Shown here: positions 45,221-54,104 of the stretch, piece after piece
How positions within the stretch are numbered: position 1 is the first letter of the stretch
How the letters are laid out: each line of letters opens with the position of its first letter
Source: Microcella putealis
GTDB lineage: Bacteria; Actinomycetota; Actinomycetes; Actinomycetales; Microbacteriaceae
Assembly (NCBI RefSeq): GCF_004216575.1
Contig: NZ_SGWW01000003.1
Span: 248,001-312,000, forward strand
DNA length: 64,000 bases
Reading direction: 5' to 3'
The notes under the pieces: model-generated
Seen by the model: only the letters and a program-made list of their open reading frames with translations
Databases searched by the model: none
Told to the model about the DNA's origin: nothing
Program-made: the position numbers and the translations under genes

Positions 45221-45254
45221 GGGCTCCGGCAATCACTCATCGAAAGGAATCACT

Positions 45255-46505
45255 GTGAAGGCATCACAATGGACCGCCCTCGGGTTAACCGGGGCGCTCG
45301 CCGTCACTCTAACCGCCTGTGCCGCTGACGGCGAGGGCTCGGGCGACGGTTCGGGCAACGGCGACGGCGCGTCCGGCGGCGACTCGCTGAGCGTGCTGAT
45401 CGCCTCGTCGGGCCCCGCTGAGGCGGGCTACTACGAAGAGGCCGTCGCCCGCTTCACCGAAGAGACCGGCACCGAGGTCGAGATCGTCGTCGCCAACGAC
45501 CTGATCCAGCAGCTCGGTCAGGGGTTTGCGGGCAACAACCCGCCCGACCTCTTCTACTTGCCCTGGGACCAGTTCGAGACCTATGCGGCGCAGGGCTTCC
45601 TCGAGCCGTACGCGGGTGACCTCGCCAACGCCGGCGACTTCCTGCCCGCGCTCGTCGAGCAGTTCAGCTACGAGGACGAGTTCTACTGCGCGCCGAAAGA
45701 CTTCTCGACGCTCGGCCTGCAGATCAACCTTGAGGCGTGGGAGGCCGCTGGCCTGACCGACGCCGACGTGCCCACCACCTGGGACGAGCTGCAGACCGTC
45801 GCCGCCACGCTCACCACCGGTGACCAGGTCGGCCTCTCGATGGGTCGCGAGTACGCCCGCGTGGGCGTGTTCATGAACCAAGCGGGCGGTCAGCTCGTCG
45901 ACGGTGACACGGTCACGGCCGACACGGCCGAGAACGCTGCAGGGCTTGAGTACCTGCAGGGTCTGATCTCGGATGGCTCGCTCGTCTTCCCGCCCGACCT
46001 CGAGGCCGGGTGGGGCGGCGAGGCCTTCGGTCTCGGTCGCGCCGCGATGGTGATCGAGGGTCCGTGGATCAACGGCGCCATGGCGAACGACTTCCCTGAG
46101 CGCGAGTTCATTTCGGTCGAGCTTCCCGCCGGCCCGGGTGGCGAGTCGACCTACTCGTTCGCGACTTGCTGGGGCATGCCGGTCGGCAGCGACACCCGCG
46201 ATTCGGCCTCGGCGCTCGTTGAATTCTTGACCACGCCGGAAGAGCAGCTGCTCGCCGCCGAAGCGTTCGGTGTGATCCCGTCGACGACCGCCGGCGCCGA
46301 CACCTACGCGAGCGACTTCCCCGAGAACGCCGCCTTTGTTGCCGGTGTCGACTACGCCGTCAGCCCGGTCGCCTTTAACGGCGCCGCCGCGGTCATGAGC
46401 GAGTTCAACACCGAGCTCGAGCAGCTGGGCTCCGCTGACGCGGCCAGCCTGCTCGCCACCCTGCAGGGCAACCTGCAGGCGGCTCTGGACAGCGCCCAGG
46501 GCTAA
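45255..46505 (+). CDS. Carbohydrate ABC transporter substrate-binding lipoprotein (family 1, MalE-like)
   Basis: 416 residues. Signal peptide with lipobox LTAC (Cys22), a Gly/Asp/Ser linker, then an extracellular solute-binding family 1 fold: EEAVARFTEETGTEVEIV, PPDLFYLPWDQFETYAAQGF, PTTWDELQTVAATL and AAMVIEGPWINGAM. The GTG follows AAAGGA by 6 bases. It lies between lacI and two permeases; the stop overlaps the next ATG by one base. The substrate is probably a gluco-oligosaccharide, judged from the adjacent debranching-type enzyme. Confidence 0.92.
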   Translation: MKASQWTALGLTGALAVTLTACAADGEGSGDGSGNGDGASGGDSLSVLIASSGPAEAGYYEEAVARFTEETGTEVEIVVANDLIQQLGQGFAGNNPPDLFYLPWDQFETYAAQGFLEPYAGDLANAGDFLPALVEQFSYEDEFYCAPKDFSTLGLQINLEAWEAAGLTDADVPTTWDELQTVAATLTTGDQVGLSMGREYARVGVFMNQAGGQLVDGDTVTADTAENAAGLEYLQGLISDGSLVFPPDLEAGWGGEAFGLGRAAMVIEGPWINGAMANDFPEREFISVELPAGPGGESTYSFATCWGMPVGSDTRDSASALVEFLTTPEEQLLAAEAFGVIPSTTAGADTYASDFPENAAFVAGVDYAVSPVAFNGAAAVMSEFNTELEQLGSADAASLLATLQGNLQAALDSAQG

Positions 46506-47605
46506 TGTCCGCACCTCGCGCCACAGCGCGCCCTCGTCGCGGCGGAGGAATCCGCCGCGGCGAGGCGCGCGCCGGCTACCTCTTCATCGCCCCCGCGGTC
46601 ATCATCGCGGCGGTGTTCCTGCTCATCCCCATCGCCCTCGCGTTCTGGGTGAGCCTCAGCGACTGGAACGGCTTCCAGTCGCCCCTCAACGAGCGGGTCA
46701 ACTTCGTCGGCGCCGACAACTACGCCGCCATCACGACCGAAGACACGCTGCAACAGCGTAACTTCGGCCGCGCCGTGCGCAACAACCTCTACTACGTGCT
46801 GCTCGTCGTGCCGCTGCAGACGGCGCTCGCGCTCTTCCTTGCCGTGCAGGTCAACCGCGCGGTGCTGCGCGGCCGCGGCTTCTTCCGCACCGCCTTCTAC
46901 TTCCCGTCGGTCACGAGCTCGGTCGCGATCGTCATCGTGTTCCAGTTCCTGTTCCTCGGCACCGGAGCCATCAACCAGATCCTCGCCGCATTCGGCGCGC
47001 AAGGCCCGAACTGGCTGAACGACTCACGCGGCCTGCTGCACATTCTTTTCGGCGCATTCGGCGCCGACAGCGCGCCCTCGGCGCTCGCTGACGGCGGGAT
47101 GCTCGGCATCAGCTGGTGGGATTGGCTCGCCGGCCCCTCGGTCGCCATGACCGTTCTGATCATCCTGGCGATCTTCACCACCTCGGGCACGTTCATGCTG
47201 CTGTTCCTTGCGGCCCTGCAAAACATCGGAAGCGAGATCGACGAGGCCGCCCTGATGGACGGCGCCGGCCCCTGGCGCAAGTTCTTCTCGATCACGCTGC
47301 CGATGCTGCGCCCGACGCTGTTCACGGTGCTCACCCTCGGCTTGATCGGATCGTGGCAGGTCTTCGACCAGATCTACGTGCTGGGAGGCGGGGCGAGCAT
47401 CCTCACCCCCGCGTACCTGCTGTACGAGACGTCGTTCAACGAACTGCAGTGGGGTCAGGGCGCGGCCATCGCGTTCATCCTGTTTGTCTTCATCATCGTG
47501 CTGACGCTGCTGCAGCGCTGGATCCTCCGCGAGCGGTCGCCGAAGAAGCGCGGCTACGCGCAGCGGGCCGCCTCCCGCAACCTCACCGAAGGAGGCGTGC
47601 GATGA
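46505..47605 (+). CDS. Carbohydrate ABC transporter permease (MalF-like)
   Basis: 366 residues, about six to eight membrane helices with a large insertion after the third (residues roughly 155-200, WLNDSRGLLHILFGAFGADS). The coupling loop EIDEAALMDGAGPWRKFFSITLP carries the EAA motif (AALMDGAGPWRKFF). Together with the next gene it forms the channel. The start overlaps the binding-protein stop (TAATG). Confidence 0.92.
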   Translation: MSAPRATARPRRGGGIRRGEARAGYLFIAPAVIIAAVFLLIPIALAFWVSLSDWNGFQSPLNERVNFVGADNYAAITTEDTLQQRNFGRAVRNNLYYVLLVVPLQTALALFLAVQVNRAVLRGRGFFRTAFYFPSVTSSVAIVIVFQFLFLGTGAINQILAAFGAQGPNWLNDSRGLLHILFGAFGADSAPSALADGGMLGISWWDWLAGPSVAMTVLIILAIFTTSGTFMLLFLAALQNIGSEIDEAALMDGAGPWRKFFSITLPMLRPTLFTVLTLGLIGSWQVFDQIYVLGGGASILTPAYLLYETSFNELQWGQGAAIAFILFVFIIVLTLLQRWILRERSPKKRGYAQRAASRNLTEGGVR

Positions 47606-48525
47606 CCACCACCGCACCCGAGGTGCCGAGCGCCCCCGATCGCGAGCCGGCGACGGGGCGCGCCCCGCGCATCCTGAAACGGCGGAAGCGAGTGGGCGCG
47701 AAGGCGCGCAGCGGCATTCTGCTCGGCTACCTGATCCTCATCGGGCTCGCCCTGATCTACATCTACCCGTTCCTGATTTCGATCGCGGGCTCGTTCAAGA
47801 CGGATGCGGAGGCCACCCAGAGCGGGCTGTCGCTGATTCCCGAGACGATCACCTTCGCCGCCTACGAGCGACTGTTCACGCGGGAACCGTTCGCGCTGTG
47901 GGCGGGCAACTCGATGCTCGTCGCCGTGTGCGTGACGATCGGCCGCGTGCTGTTCGACTCGATGGCCGGCTACGCGCTGTCGCGGCTGCGGTTCCGCGGG
48001 CGCACGATCATCTTCGCCGCGTTCATCGCCGTGCTGTCAGTGCCGGGGGTCGTGCTGCTGATTCCCCGCTTCCTGATCTTGTCGGAGCTGGGGCTGTACG
48101 ACACCTACGGCGGCATGATCATCCCGCTGCTGTCGACGGCGGCGGGCGTGTTCATCATGAAGCAGTTCTTCGACTCGATCTCCGAATCGATCGAGGAGGC
48201 GGCGAAGATCGACGGTGCCGGCACCTTTCGGCGCTTCTGGTCGGTTGTCTTGCCGATGGCAACGCCCGCGCTCGTGACGATCTTCATCCTGAGCTTCCAG
48301 GGCTCGTGGAACGAGCTCGGCCACTTCATCGTCGCCCGGCAAAGCCCTGAGCTGAACACGCTCACGGTGGGTGTGGCGCAGCTCGTGTCTGGTCAGCTGG
48401 GTGCCGGCAACCAGTACCCGCTGCAGCTGGCCGCGGCGGTGCTGATGAGCATTCCGGTGGTCGTGCTGTTCTTCATCTTCCAGCGCCGCATCATGAACAC
48501 GACGGCGGGCGCCGAGAAGGGGTGA
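47602..48525 (+). CDS. Carbohydrate ABC transporter permease (MalG-like)
   Basis: 307 residues, a basic cytoplasmic N terminus and six membrane helices. The EAA coupling loop is IEEAAKIDGAGTFRRFWSVV. ATGA overlap with the MalF-like gene. No ATPase gene follows: the operon ends in a strong terminator, so the importer must borrow a shared MsmK/MsiK-type ATPase encoded elsewhere. Confidence 0.92.
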   Translation: MTTTAPEVPSAPDREPATGRAPRILKRRKRVGAKARSGILLGYLILIGLALIYIYPFLISIAGSFKTDAEATQSGLSLIPETITFAAYERLFTREPFALWAGNSMLVAVCVTIGRVLFDSMAGYALSRLRFRGRTIIFAAFIAVLSVPGVVLLIPRFLILSELGLYDTYGGMIIPLLSTAAGVFIMKQFFDSISESIEEAAKIDGAGTFRRFWSVVLPMATPALVTIFILSFQGSWNELGHFIVARQSPELNTLTVGVAQLVSGQLGAGNQYPLQLAAAVLMSIPVVVLFFIFQRRIMNTTAGAEKG

Positions 48526-48533
48526 TGGGCGGT

Positions 48534-48566
48534 GCGGGGCCGCATCCGAGGGGGGTGCGGCCCCGC
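48534..48566 (+). terminator. Terminator of the sugar uptake operon
   Basis: Perfect 11-bp stem GCGGGGCCGCA (48534-48544) with its complement at 48556-48566 and an 11-base loop, nine bases after the last stop. Confidence 0.88.
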
Positions 48567-48584
48567 CGCCATTCGCGGTTGAGT

Positions 48585-48690
48585 GTGTCGCGTCGGCATG
48601 GGGTGGCCCCGCGGTCCTGCGCAGTGGCGCGTGTCGCGTCGGCATGGGGTGGCCCCGCGGTCCCGCGCAGTGGCGGGTGTCGCGTCGGCC
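48585..48690. repeat. 46-bp tandem repeat, two full copies and a partial third
   Basis: Unit 1 is 48585-48630, unit 2 is 48631-48676, and a third copy begins at 48677 and diverges after 13 bases. Units 1 and 2 differ at two positions. Each contains a GGGG-TGG-CCCC hairpin. The copies are contiguous with no spacers, so this is not a CRISPR array. It lies in a 427-bp gene-free stretch (48526-48952). The remainder, 48764-48952, is GC-rich with no convincing gene. Confidence 0.88.
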
Positions 48691-48763
48691 CGGTTGTTGT
48701 GGCTCATGCCGGTGTGTCGCGGTCAGAGTGCGGCGTGTTGCACGCCGAACCGGGCCGACGCGA
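48680..48763. repeat. Nested palindrome beginning inside the third tandem copy
   Basis: Perfect 16-bp arms at 48680-48695 and 48748-48763 enclose 52 bases. Directly inside the right arm is a second perfect hairpin (48731-48747, arms CGGCGTG/CACGCCG, loop TTG). The left arm re-uses the conserved start of the 46-bp unit, so repeat and palindrome share sequence. Confidence 0.82.
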
Positions 48764-48952
48764 TAAGGGATGGGTCGCCAAGCGCCACCCTCCGCATTCC
48801 CACCCGGAGCGCGGTGTCTGCAGCACCGACACCGTCGCGGTGGGCCCGGCGTGTGCGGACCGGCGCGCCGGGGTGGACGCGGCGCTGTCGGTCCTGCGGA
48901 CACGGGGCGGCGCGCCGCTGCGCCACCGGGCCCCGGGCGTCGCGCCGCCGCC

Positions 48953-49867
48953 CTAGCGGCTCAGGGTCGCGAACTTGCGAATCGACAGCGGGACGAAGAC
49001 CAGGAGCATCACGGCGACACCGATCAGCACGGTGGCGAACGGGTTCTGCGCCGTCCACGCGTCGCCGACGATGGCGCCGGGGGGCACGTTGCCGAACAGT
49101 TCGCGTGCCGACTGCACGAGGGCCGAGACGGGGTTCCACTCGGAGAAGATGCGCAGCGGTGTCGGCAGCTCTTCGGTCGGTACGAACGCGTTCGAGATGA
49201 ACGTCAGCGGGAAGAGGATCAGGAACGACGCGTTGTTGATGACTTCGGGGCTCTTCACCGCCATGCCGAGGAACGCCATCACCCACGAGAACGCGTAGGC
49301 AAACAGCAGCAGCAGGGCGACGCCGGCGAAGAACTCGAGCGGCGACGAGTTGACACGCCAGCCGACCAAGAACCCGGTTGCCATCATGACGACCATCGAC
49401 AGCGCGTTGATCGCGAGGTCGCCGTTGGTGCGGCCGACGAGCACGGCAGCGCCGCTCATCGGCAGCGTGCGGAACCGGTCGATGATGCCGTCTTTCAGGT
49501 CTTGCGCCATCGCCGAGCCCGAGTAGGTTGAGCCGAATACGACGGTCTGCGCGAAGATACCCGCCATCAGAAACGACTCGTAGCCGTCACCCGGAATCTC
49601 GATCGCGGCACCAAACACGTAGGTGAACAGCAGTACGAACATGATCGGCTGAATCATCGTGAACAGCAGAATCTCGGGCACCCGGATGATCTTCATCAGG
49701 TTGCGCCACGTCGTCACCCAGCCGTCGGAGAAAAACCGCGAGATCGGGCTGCCAAGAATCGGTTGAAGCGTAGATGCGGTGCCCCCGGCGGTCGCGCCGG
49801 TGCGGTTCGCGGCGGCCCCGGCCGCGCCCGCAACGGATGCGCTGGTTGCGTTCAGTTCGGCGCTCAT
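48953..49867 (-). CDS. ABC-2 type exporter permease (DrrB-like)
   Basis: 304 residues: a Thr/Ala-rich cytoplasmic N terminus, then six membrane helices of the ABC-2 type, with the family region DGIIDRFRTLPMSGAAVLVGRT and SFLILFPLTFISNAFVP. The start at 49867 overlaps the ATPase stop (ATGA). Sequence further upstream in this frame is the complement of coding sequence in the ATPase gene. With that ATPase it forms a DrrAB-like exporter, usually for lipids, drugs or glycans; substrate unknown. Confidence 0.9.
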   Translation of the reverse strand: MSAELNATSASVAGAAGAAANRTGATAGGTASTLQPILGSPISRFFSDGWVTTWRNLMKIIRVPEILLFTMIQPIMFVLLFTYVFGAAIEIPGDGYESFLMAGIFAQTVVFGSTYSGSAMAQDLKDGIIDRFRTLPMSGAAVLVGRTNGDLAINALSMVVMMATGFLVGWRVNSSPLEFFAGVALLLLFAYAFSWVMAFLGMAVKSPEVINNASFLILFPLTFISNAFVPTEELPTPLRIFSEWNPVSALVQSARELFGNVPPGAIVGDAWTAQNPFATVLIGVAVMLLVFVPLSIRKFATLSR

Positions 49868-50847
49868 GCGGCTTCCCCTTCCGTCTCGTCGGCCTGCTCG
49901 GCCGCGTGGCCGGTGAGCTGGAGAAACACGTCGTCGAGCGTTGGGCGGCGCATGCCGGCGTCGTGCAGGGCGATGTTCTGCTCGGCCGCGGCCCCCACGA
50001 TGGCGCTCAATGCGACGGGGCCGTTGTCGACGGGAACCACCCACGTGCGCCCGCCGCCGCCTTCGACGGGGGCGCCCGCCCCGAAGCGGGACATGATGTC
50101 GCGAAGAGGCACAGCATCCCTTTCGGAGACCAGCGTGACGGCGACGCGCTGGCCGCCGACCGACGCCTTCAACTCGTCGGCCGTGCCCTTCGCGATGACG
50201 CGCCCGTTGTCGATGACCGAGATGGCGTCGGCGAGGCGGTCGGCCTCCTCGAGGTACTGGGTCGTGAGCAGCACGGTGGTGCCGCCGCTGACGAGCGACT
50301 CGATGATGTCCCACAGGGCGAGGCGGCTGCGCGGGTCGAGGCCCGTCGTCGGCTCGTCGAGAAATAGCACGGGAGGGTTGATGACGAGCGCGCCGGCGAG
50401 GTCAATGCGCCGCCGCATGCCGCCCGAGAAGCCCTTCACCGGGCGGTTCGCGGCGTCGACCAGGTCGAACATTTCGATCAGCTCGCGCGCCCTCTGCTTC
50501 GCCACCTTCGCGCCCAGGTGGTAGAGCTTGCCGACCATCATGAGGTTCTCGAAGCCGGTGAGGTTCTCGTCGACGGCGGCGTACTGGCCGCTCGCGCCGA
50601 TCATGCGGCGCACGCGGTCGGGGTCGCGCAAGACGTCGACATCGTCGATCGTGGCGGTTCCGCTGTCGGGCTGAATCAGGGTGGTGAGCACCTTGACGGT
50701 CGTGGTCTTGCCCGCGCCGTTGGGGCCGAGCAGTGCGGTGACGGTGCCCTGGGCGACGTCGAGGTCAAGACCGTCGAGGGCGCGCACGACCGGGGCGCCC
50801 TTCGGGGTGTAGGTCTTGACGAGGTCGCGGGCCTCGATGAATGCCAT
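49864..50847 (-). CDS. ABC exporter ATPase (DrrA-like)
   Basis: 327 residues. Walker A GPNGAGKTTT, signature FSGGMRRRIDLAGALV, Walker B VLFLDEPTTGLD, switch LTTQYLEEADRLAD, then the DrrA-type C-terminal extension with the RRPTLDDVFLQLTG ending. The start at 50847 follows TACTGT by 7 bases (leaderless) and gives the family N terminus MAFIEARDLVKTY. An ATG 17 codons upstream is less likely. Coupled to the permease gene. Confidence 0.92.
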   Translation of the reverse strand: MAFIEARDLVKTYTPKGAPVVRALDGLDLDVAQGTVTALLGPNGAGKTTTVKVLTTLIQPDSGTATIDDVDVLRDPDRVRRMIGASGQYAAVDENLTGFENLMMVGKLYHLGAKVAKQRARELIEMFDLVDAANRPVKGFSGGMRRRIDLAGALVINPPVLFLDEPTTGLDPRSRLALWDIIESLVSGGTTVLLTTQYLEEADRLADAISVIDNGRVIAKGTADELKASVGGQRVAVTLVSERDAVPLRDIMSRFGAGAPVEGGGGRTWVVPVDNGPVALSAIVGAAAEQNIALHDAGMRRPTLDDVFLQLTGHAAEQADETEGEAA

Positions 50848-50938
50848 GAGCGCGACAGTACTCCTGGGGTGCGACGCGGCGGTTAACGGTTCGCCCACAG
50901 CGTGCGGGGCTGACTCGCGGCGTGAATCGTCGCGAATA

Positions 50939-50982
50939 GTCAGTAGTGGGGCCTTCGGCGGAGCGTGACCCCCACTACTGAC
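50939..50982. promoter_or_regulatory. 13-bp inverted repeat in the divergent exporter/dehydrogenase gap
   Basis: Perfect arms GTCAGTAGTGGGG (50939-50951) and its complement (50970-50982) around 18 bases. It lies in the 185-bp gap between the divergent exporter ATPase and acyl-CoA dehydrogenase genes, about 50 bases before the latter. It could be an operator or a dispersed palindromic repeat. Confidence 0.6.
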
Positions 50983-51032
50983 CGTTCACGGCGCTGTGTG
51001 CCCGCTAAGGCGCGCGGAGTAGCGTGGCGGGC

Positions 51033-52253
51033 ATGGCGGCGAGCACGGGGCACACCACGCAGGGCGGGCAGGATGCACGCGGCGGCGACCGCGCGCTCGA
51101 CGCGGCGCGCGATGCGCAACTGCTCGCGCGCATCCGCGAGCGGGCGCCGCAGTACGACCGCGACAACGCGTTCTTCGCCGACGACCTCGCCGAGCTGCGC
51201 GCCCACGGATACCTGAAACCCCGCAGCCTGACCGCCGCGATGCGCGACCAGCGGCTGCTCGCCGCGCACGCCCCGGCGACGGCGCTCGGCCTCACGATGC
51301 ACCTCGTCTGGATGGGCGTCGCCCGCGACCTTGCCGCCGCCGGCGACGACTCGCTCGCCTGGGTGCTCGACGACGCGGCCGCCGGCGAGGTGTTCGCCTT
51401 CGCGATCAGCGAGCGCGGCAACGACCGGGTCATGAGCGATTCGACCACCCGCGCCGACCGGGTCGACGCCGGCTGGGCCCTCACCGGCACGAAGATCTTC
51501 ACCACCCTCTCGCCCGCCTGGACCCGCCTCGGCACCCTCGCCCGGCACGACCCCGACCCGGCCCGCGGCGAGACGGGCGACCCCGTCATCGTGCACGGCT
51601 TCCTCACCCGCGACGACCCGCACGGCGACCCGACGGCGACCCCGCCCGGCGTCACCGTCACCCCCGACTGGGACACGCTCGGCATGCGCGCCACCCAGTC
51701 CCACACGACCCATCTCGAGGGGGCGGTCATCCGCGACGAGCGCGTGGCGCGCATCCTGCCCGCGGGGTCTCCCGGCGACCAGTACACGCTCGCGATCTTC
51801 GCGAACTTCCTCACCCTGATCGGCGCGGTTTACGCGGGGCTCGCCGACCGCGCGCTTGAGCTCGCCGTCGAGTCGGCCCGCACCCGCACGAGCATGAAGC
51901 TCGACGGGGCGCCGTACGCGCACGACCCCGACATTCGCCGACGCATTGCGGATGCGGCGATCGCGCTCGACGCGCTCGCTCCGCAACTCGAGGCGGTCAC
52001 CGCCGATCGGGAGGCCGGGGTCGATCGGGGGCTGCGGTGGTTCCGCGACCTGACGGGGCTCAAGCAGCGCTGCGTGCAGACCGCGCGCGAGGTGGTCGAC
52101 CAGTGCATGCACGCCGTCGGCGGCTCGGGCTACCGCAGCGCGGCCGAGCTGAGCCGGCTGCAGCGGGACGTTCTGGCGGGCATCTACCACCCGAGCGACC
52201 CCGAGAGCGTGCAGTCGACCGTCGCCAGCGACCTGCTCGGGCCGCTGCCGTGA
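51033..52253 (+). CDS. Acyl-CoA dehydrogenase family protein
   Basis: 406 residues of the flavin-dependent acyl-CoA dehydrogenase fold: N-terminal helical domain (YDRDNAFFADDLAELRAHGYL), middle beta domain (FAFAISERGNDRV ... GWALTGTKIFTTLSP) and C-terminal helical domain ending CMHAVGGSGYRSAAELSRLQRD. It is closer to the DszC/hydroxylase-like subgroup than to classical fatty acid enzymes, so oxygenation is possible. The ATG at 51033 follows TAGCGT by 7 bases. The GTG at 51024 lies inside that hexamer and is rejected. Confidence 0.85.
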   Translation: MAASTGHTTQGGQDARGGDRALDAARDAQLLARIRERAPQYDRDNAFFADDLAELRAHGYLKPRSLTAAMRDQRLLAAHAPATALGLTMHLVWMGVARDLAAAGDDSLAWVLDDAAAGEVFAFAISERGNDRVMSDSTTRADRVDAGWALTGTKIFTTLSPAWTRLGTLARHDPDPARGETGDPVIVHGFLTRDDPHGDPTATPPGVTVTPDWDTLGMRATQSHTTHLEGAVIRDERVARILPAGSPGDQYTLAIFANFLTLIGAVYAGLADRALELAVESARTRTSMKLDGAPYAHDPDIRRRIADAAIALDALAPQLEAVTADREAGVDRGLRWFRDLTGLKQRCVQTAREVVDQCMHAVGGSGYRSAAELSRLQRDVLAGIYHPSDPESVQSTVASDLLGPLP

Positions 52254-52278
52254 CGGCCGCTGCCGTGAGCCGGCTACC

Positions 52279-53163
52279 GTGACCCGCGTCAAGGAACGCG
52301 ACATCGAGCTCGCCGACGGGCGCACGCTGCACGTCTACGAGGCGGGGCGACGGCGCTCGAGCCGCCTGCCGATCATGTGGCACCACGGCACGCCGAACGT
52401 CGGCTCGCCGCCCGAGCCGCTGATGCGTGCGGCGAAAGACGCGGGGCTTCGCTGGGTGTCGTTTGACCGCCCCGGCTACGGCGGGTCGACCCGGCACGAG
52501 GGGCGCACGGTCGCGTCGGTCGCGCGCGACGCCCTGGCAGCCGCCGACGCGCTCGGCCTCGACCGCTTCGCCGTCATGGGTCACTCGGGCGGGGGTTCGC
52601 CTGCGCTCGCCATGGCGGCACTGGCCCCCGATCGCGTTGTCGCGGTCACCACCAGCGGAAGCCTCGCGCCGCTCGCGCGCACACCCGGCGACCCCGGCCT
52701 CGATATCGACGCCTGGTTTGACGGCATGGGCCCGATCAGCGCGACCTCGCTGCGCGCCGCGCTCGACGGGCCCAACGCGAAGCGCGCCTACGAGGCGAGC
52801 GCCGGCGACGGCATCGACTTCACGAGCCGCGACTTTGCGGCGCTCGCCGGCGAGTGGGGCTGGCTCGGCACCGTCGCCGCGGCCGGCGTCGCCTCCGGGC
52901 CTGACGCGCTCATCGACGACGACCTCGCCTACGTTGCGCCGTGGGGCGTCGACCTTGCGCGCATTACCGCGCCAACCCTGCTCGTGCACGGCGCCGAAGA
53001 CCGGGTCGTGCCGGCCGCGCACTCCCGCTGGCTCGCGGGCGCCGTGCCGGGCGCTACCCACTGGCAGCTTGAGGGCGAGGGCCACATCTCGACCCTTGCC
53101 GACGACGAGCGGGGAGCCGCGGCCGCCGTGCGCTGGGTCGGCGAGCACCTGGCCGGCTCCTGA
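52279..53163 (+). CDS. Alpha/beta hydrolase
   Basis: 294 residues. The oxyanion region MWHHGTPNVGSPP is followed by FDRPGYGGSTRHEG, the nucleophile elbow VMGHSGGGSPALAMA (Ser), a late acid in LVHGAEDRVVPAAHS and His in EGEGHISTL. Substrate unknown. The only usable start is the GTG at 52279, 26 bases after the acyl-CoA dehydrogenase stop, with no clear ribosome site; the two genes are probably one transcript. Confidence 0.87.
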   Translation: MTRVKERDIELADGRTLHVYEAGRRRSSRLPIMWHHGTPNVGSPPEPLMRAAKDAGLRWVSFDRPGYGGSTRHEGRTVASVARDALAAADALGLDRFAVMGHSGGGSPALAMAALAPDRVVAVTTSGSLAPLARTPGDPGLDIDAWFDGMGPISATSLRAALDGPNAKRAYEASAGDGIDFTSRDFAALAGEWGWLGTVAAAGVASGPDALIDDDLAYVAPWGVDLARITAPTLLVHGAEDRVVPAAHSRWLAGAVPGATHWQLEGEGHISTLADDERGAAAAVRWVGEHLAGS

Positions 53164-53207
53164 CAATTTCGTGAACGCCAGGCCTGGTCGCCCTACCCTC
53201 GGCGACC

Positions 53208-54104
53208 ATGGCCAGTGACACGCGACCGACGACGAATGTGCCCGCAACGACCTCGAGCGATCCGGTGCTGAAACGCCGACGGGCCGCGCGCATCCTCGTC
53301 GTCATCCTGGCCGTCGGTCAACCGGTGTCATCGGGGCTGTTCCCGCTGCTCTCCGACGAGATGATGCAGTCGGGCGCACGATTCTCGCCGCTCATTCCGC
53401 CGGGGCCGTGGTTCGCGATCTGGGGCCTCATCATCGTCGCCTCGCTGGTGTGGGCGCTCGCGCAGGTGCGCCCGTCGACGATTCACCGCGAGCGCGGCAT
53501 TCGCGACCGCCTCGTGCTGCCCTTCTCGATCGCCTTCGCCAGCTTCGCGCTGTGGCTGGCCACCGCCGCCTTCGGGCAAGACAACCCGCTCGGCCTCGTC
53601 GTCTTCGTCGCCTACCTCGTGGCGTTCGTCATCGCGTGGCGCCAGGTGGTCGGGGCGCGCGACGAGATCCACCGCTGGAACGTCACCGAACGCGGCCTGC
53701 TGTACCTCACGCTCGGCGTCTACTCGGGCTGGACCTCGATGGCCTTCTTCGTGCAGATCGCCACCGTGGTGCAGTCGACCGGGGCGCCGTACGACACCGC
53801 CTGGGGCATCACCTGGCAGACGTTCGTGCTCGCCGCCGCGACCGGCCTCGCGGTGTTCTTCGCGGTCGTCTCACGCGGCTCGATCGCCTACGCGGCGACC
53901 GTCACCTACGCGCTCGTCGGGGTCGGCATCAGCACGGCGGATGCGGGGCTCACGATTCTCTCGATCGTTGCGGCTGCCGGCGTCAGCGTCGTGTGGGCGT
54001 CGACGGGGGTCGTGCGCGCGCTCGCCATGCGTCGCCGCCGCGACTCTGCCGCGCCGGGCGACTCAGCGGATGCGCGCCCCGCCACTACCCGAACGCGGTC
54101 GTAA
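53208..54104 (+). CDS. Membrane protein, distantly TspO/MBR-like
   Basis: 298 residues with about seven to eight membrane helices. The segment SPLIPPGPWFAIWGLIIVASLVWA resembles the proline-aromatic and W-rich first loop of TspO-type tryptophan-rich sensory proteins, and WNVTERGLLYLTLGVYSGWTSMAF continues in that manner, but the similarity is weak. TACCCT ends 8 bases before the ATG. Its last 20 bases overlap the convergent serine hydrolase gene. Confidence 0.68.
   Translation: MASDTRPTTNVPATTSSDPVLKRRRAARILVVILAVGQPVSSGLFPLLSDEMMQSGARFSPLIPPGPWFAIWGLIIVASLVWALAQVRPSTIHRERGIRDRLVLPFSIAFASFALWLATAAFGQDNPLGLVVFVAYLVAFVIAWRQVVGARDEIHRWNVTERGLLYLTLGVYSGWTSMAFFVQIATVVQSTGAPYDTAWGITWQTFVLAAATGLAVFFAVVSRGSIAYAATVTYALVGVGISTADAGLTILSIVAAAGVSVVWASTGVVRALAMRRRRDSAAPGDSADARPATTRTRS

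Noticed and set aside
48585-48690. 46-bp repeats as a CRISPR array
   Set aside because: The copies are contiguous without spacers and no cas genes are present.
48770-48956. Possible gene remnant with very high GC3 (ending near 48956)
   Set aside because: The frame runs through the tandem repeat, has no start signal and no recognisable family; high GC3 alone is not evidence here.
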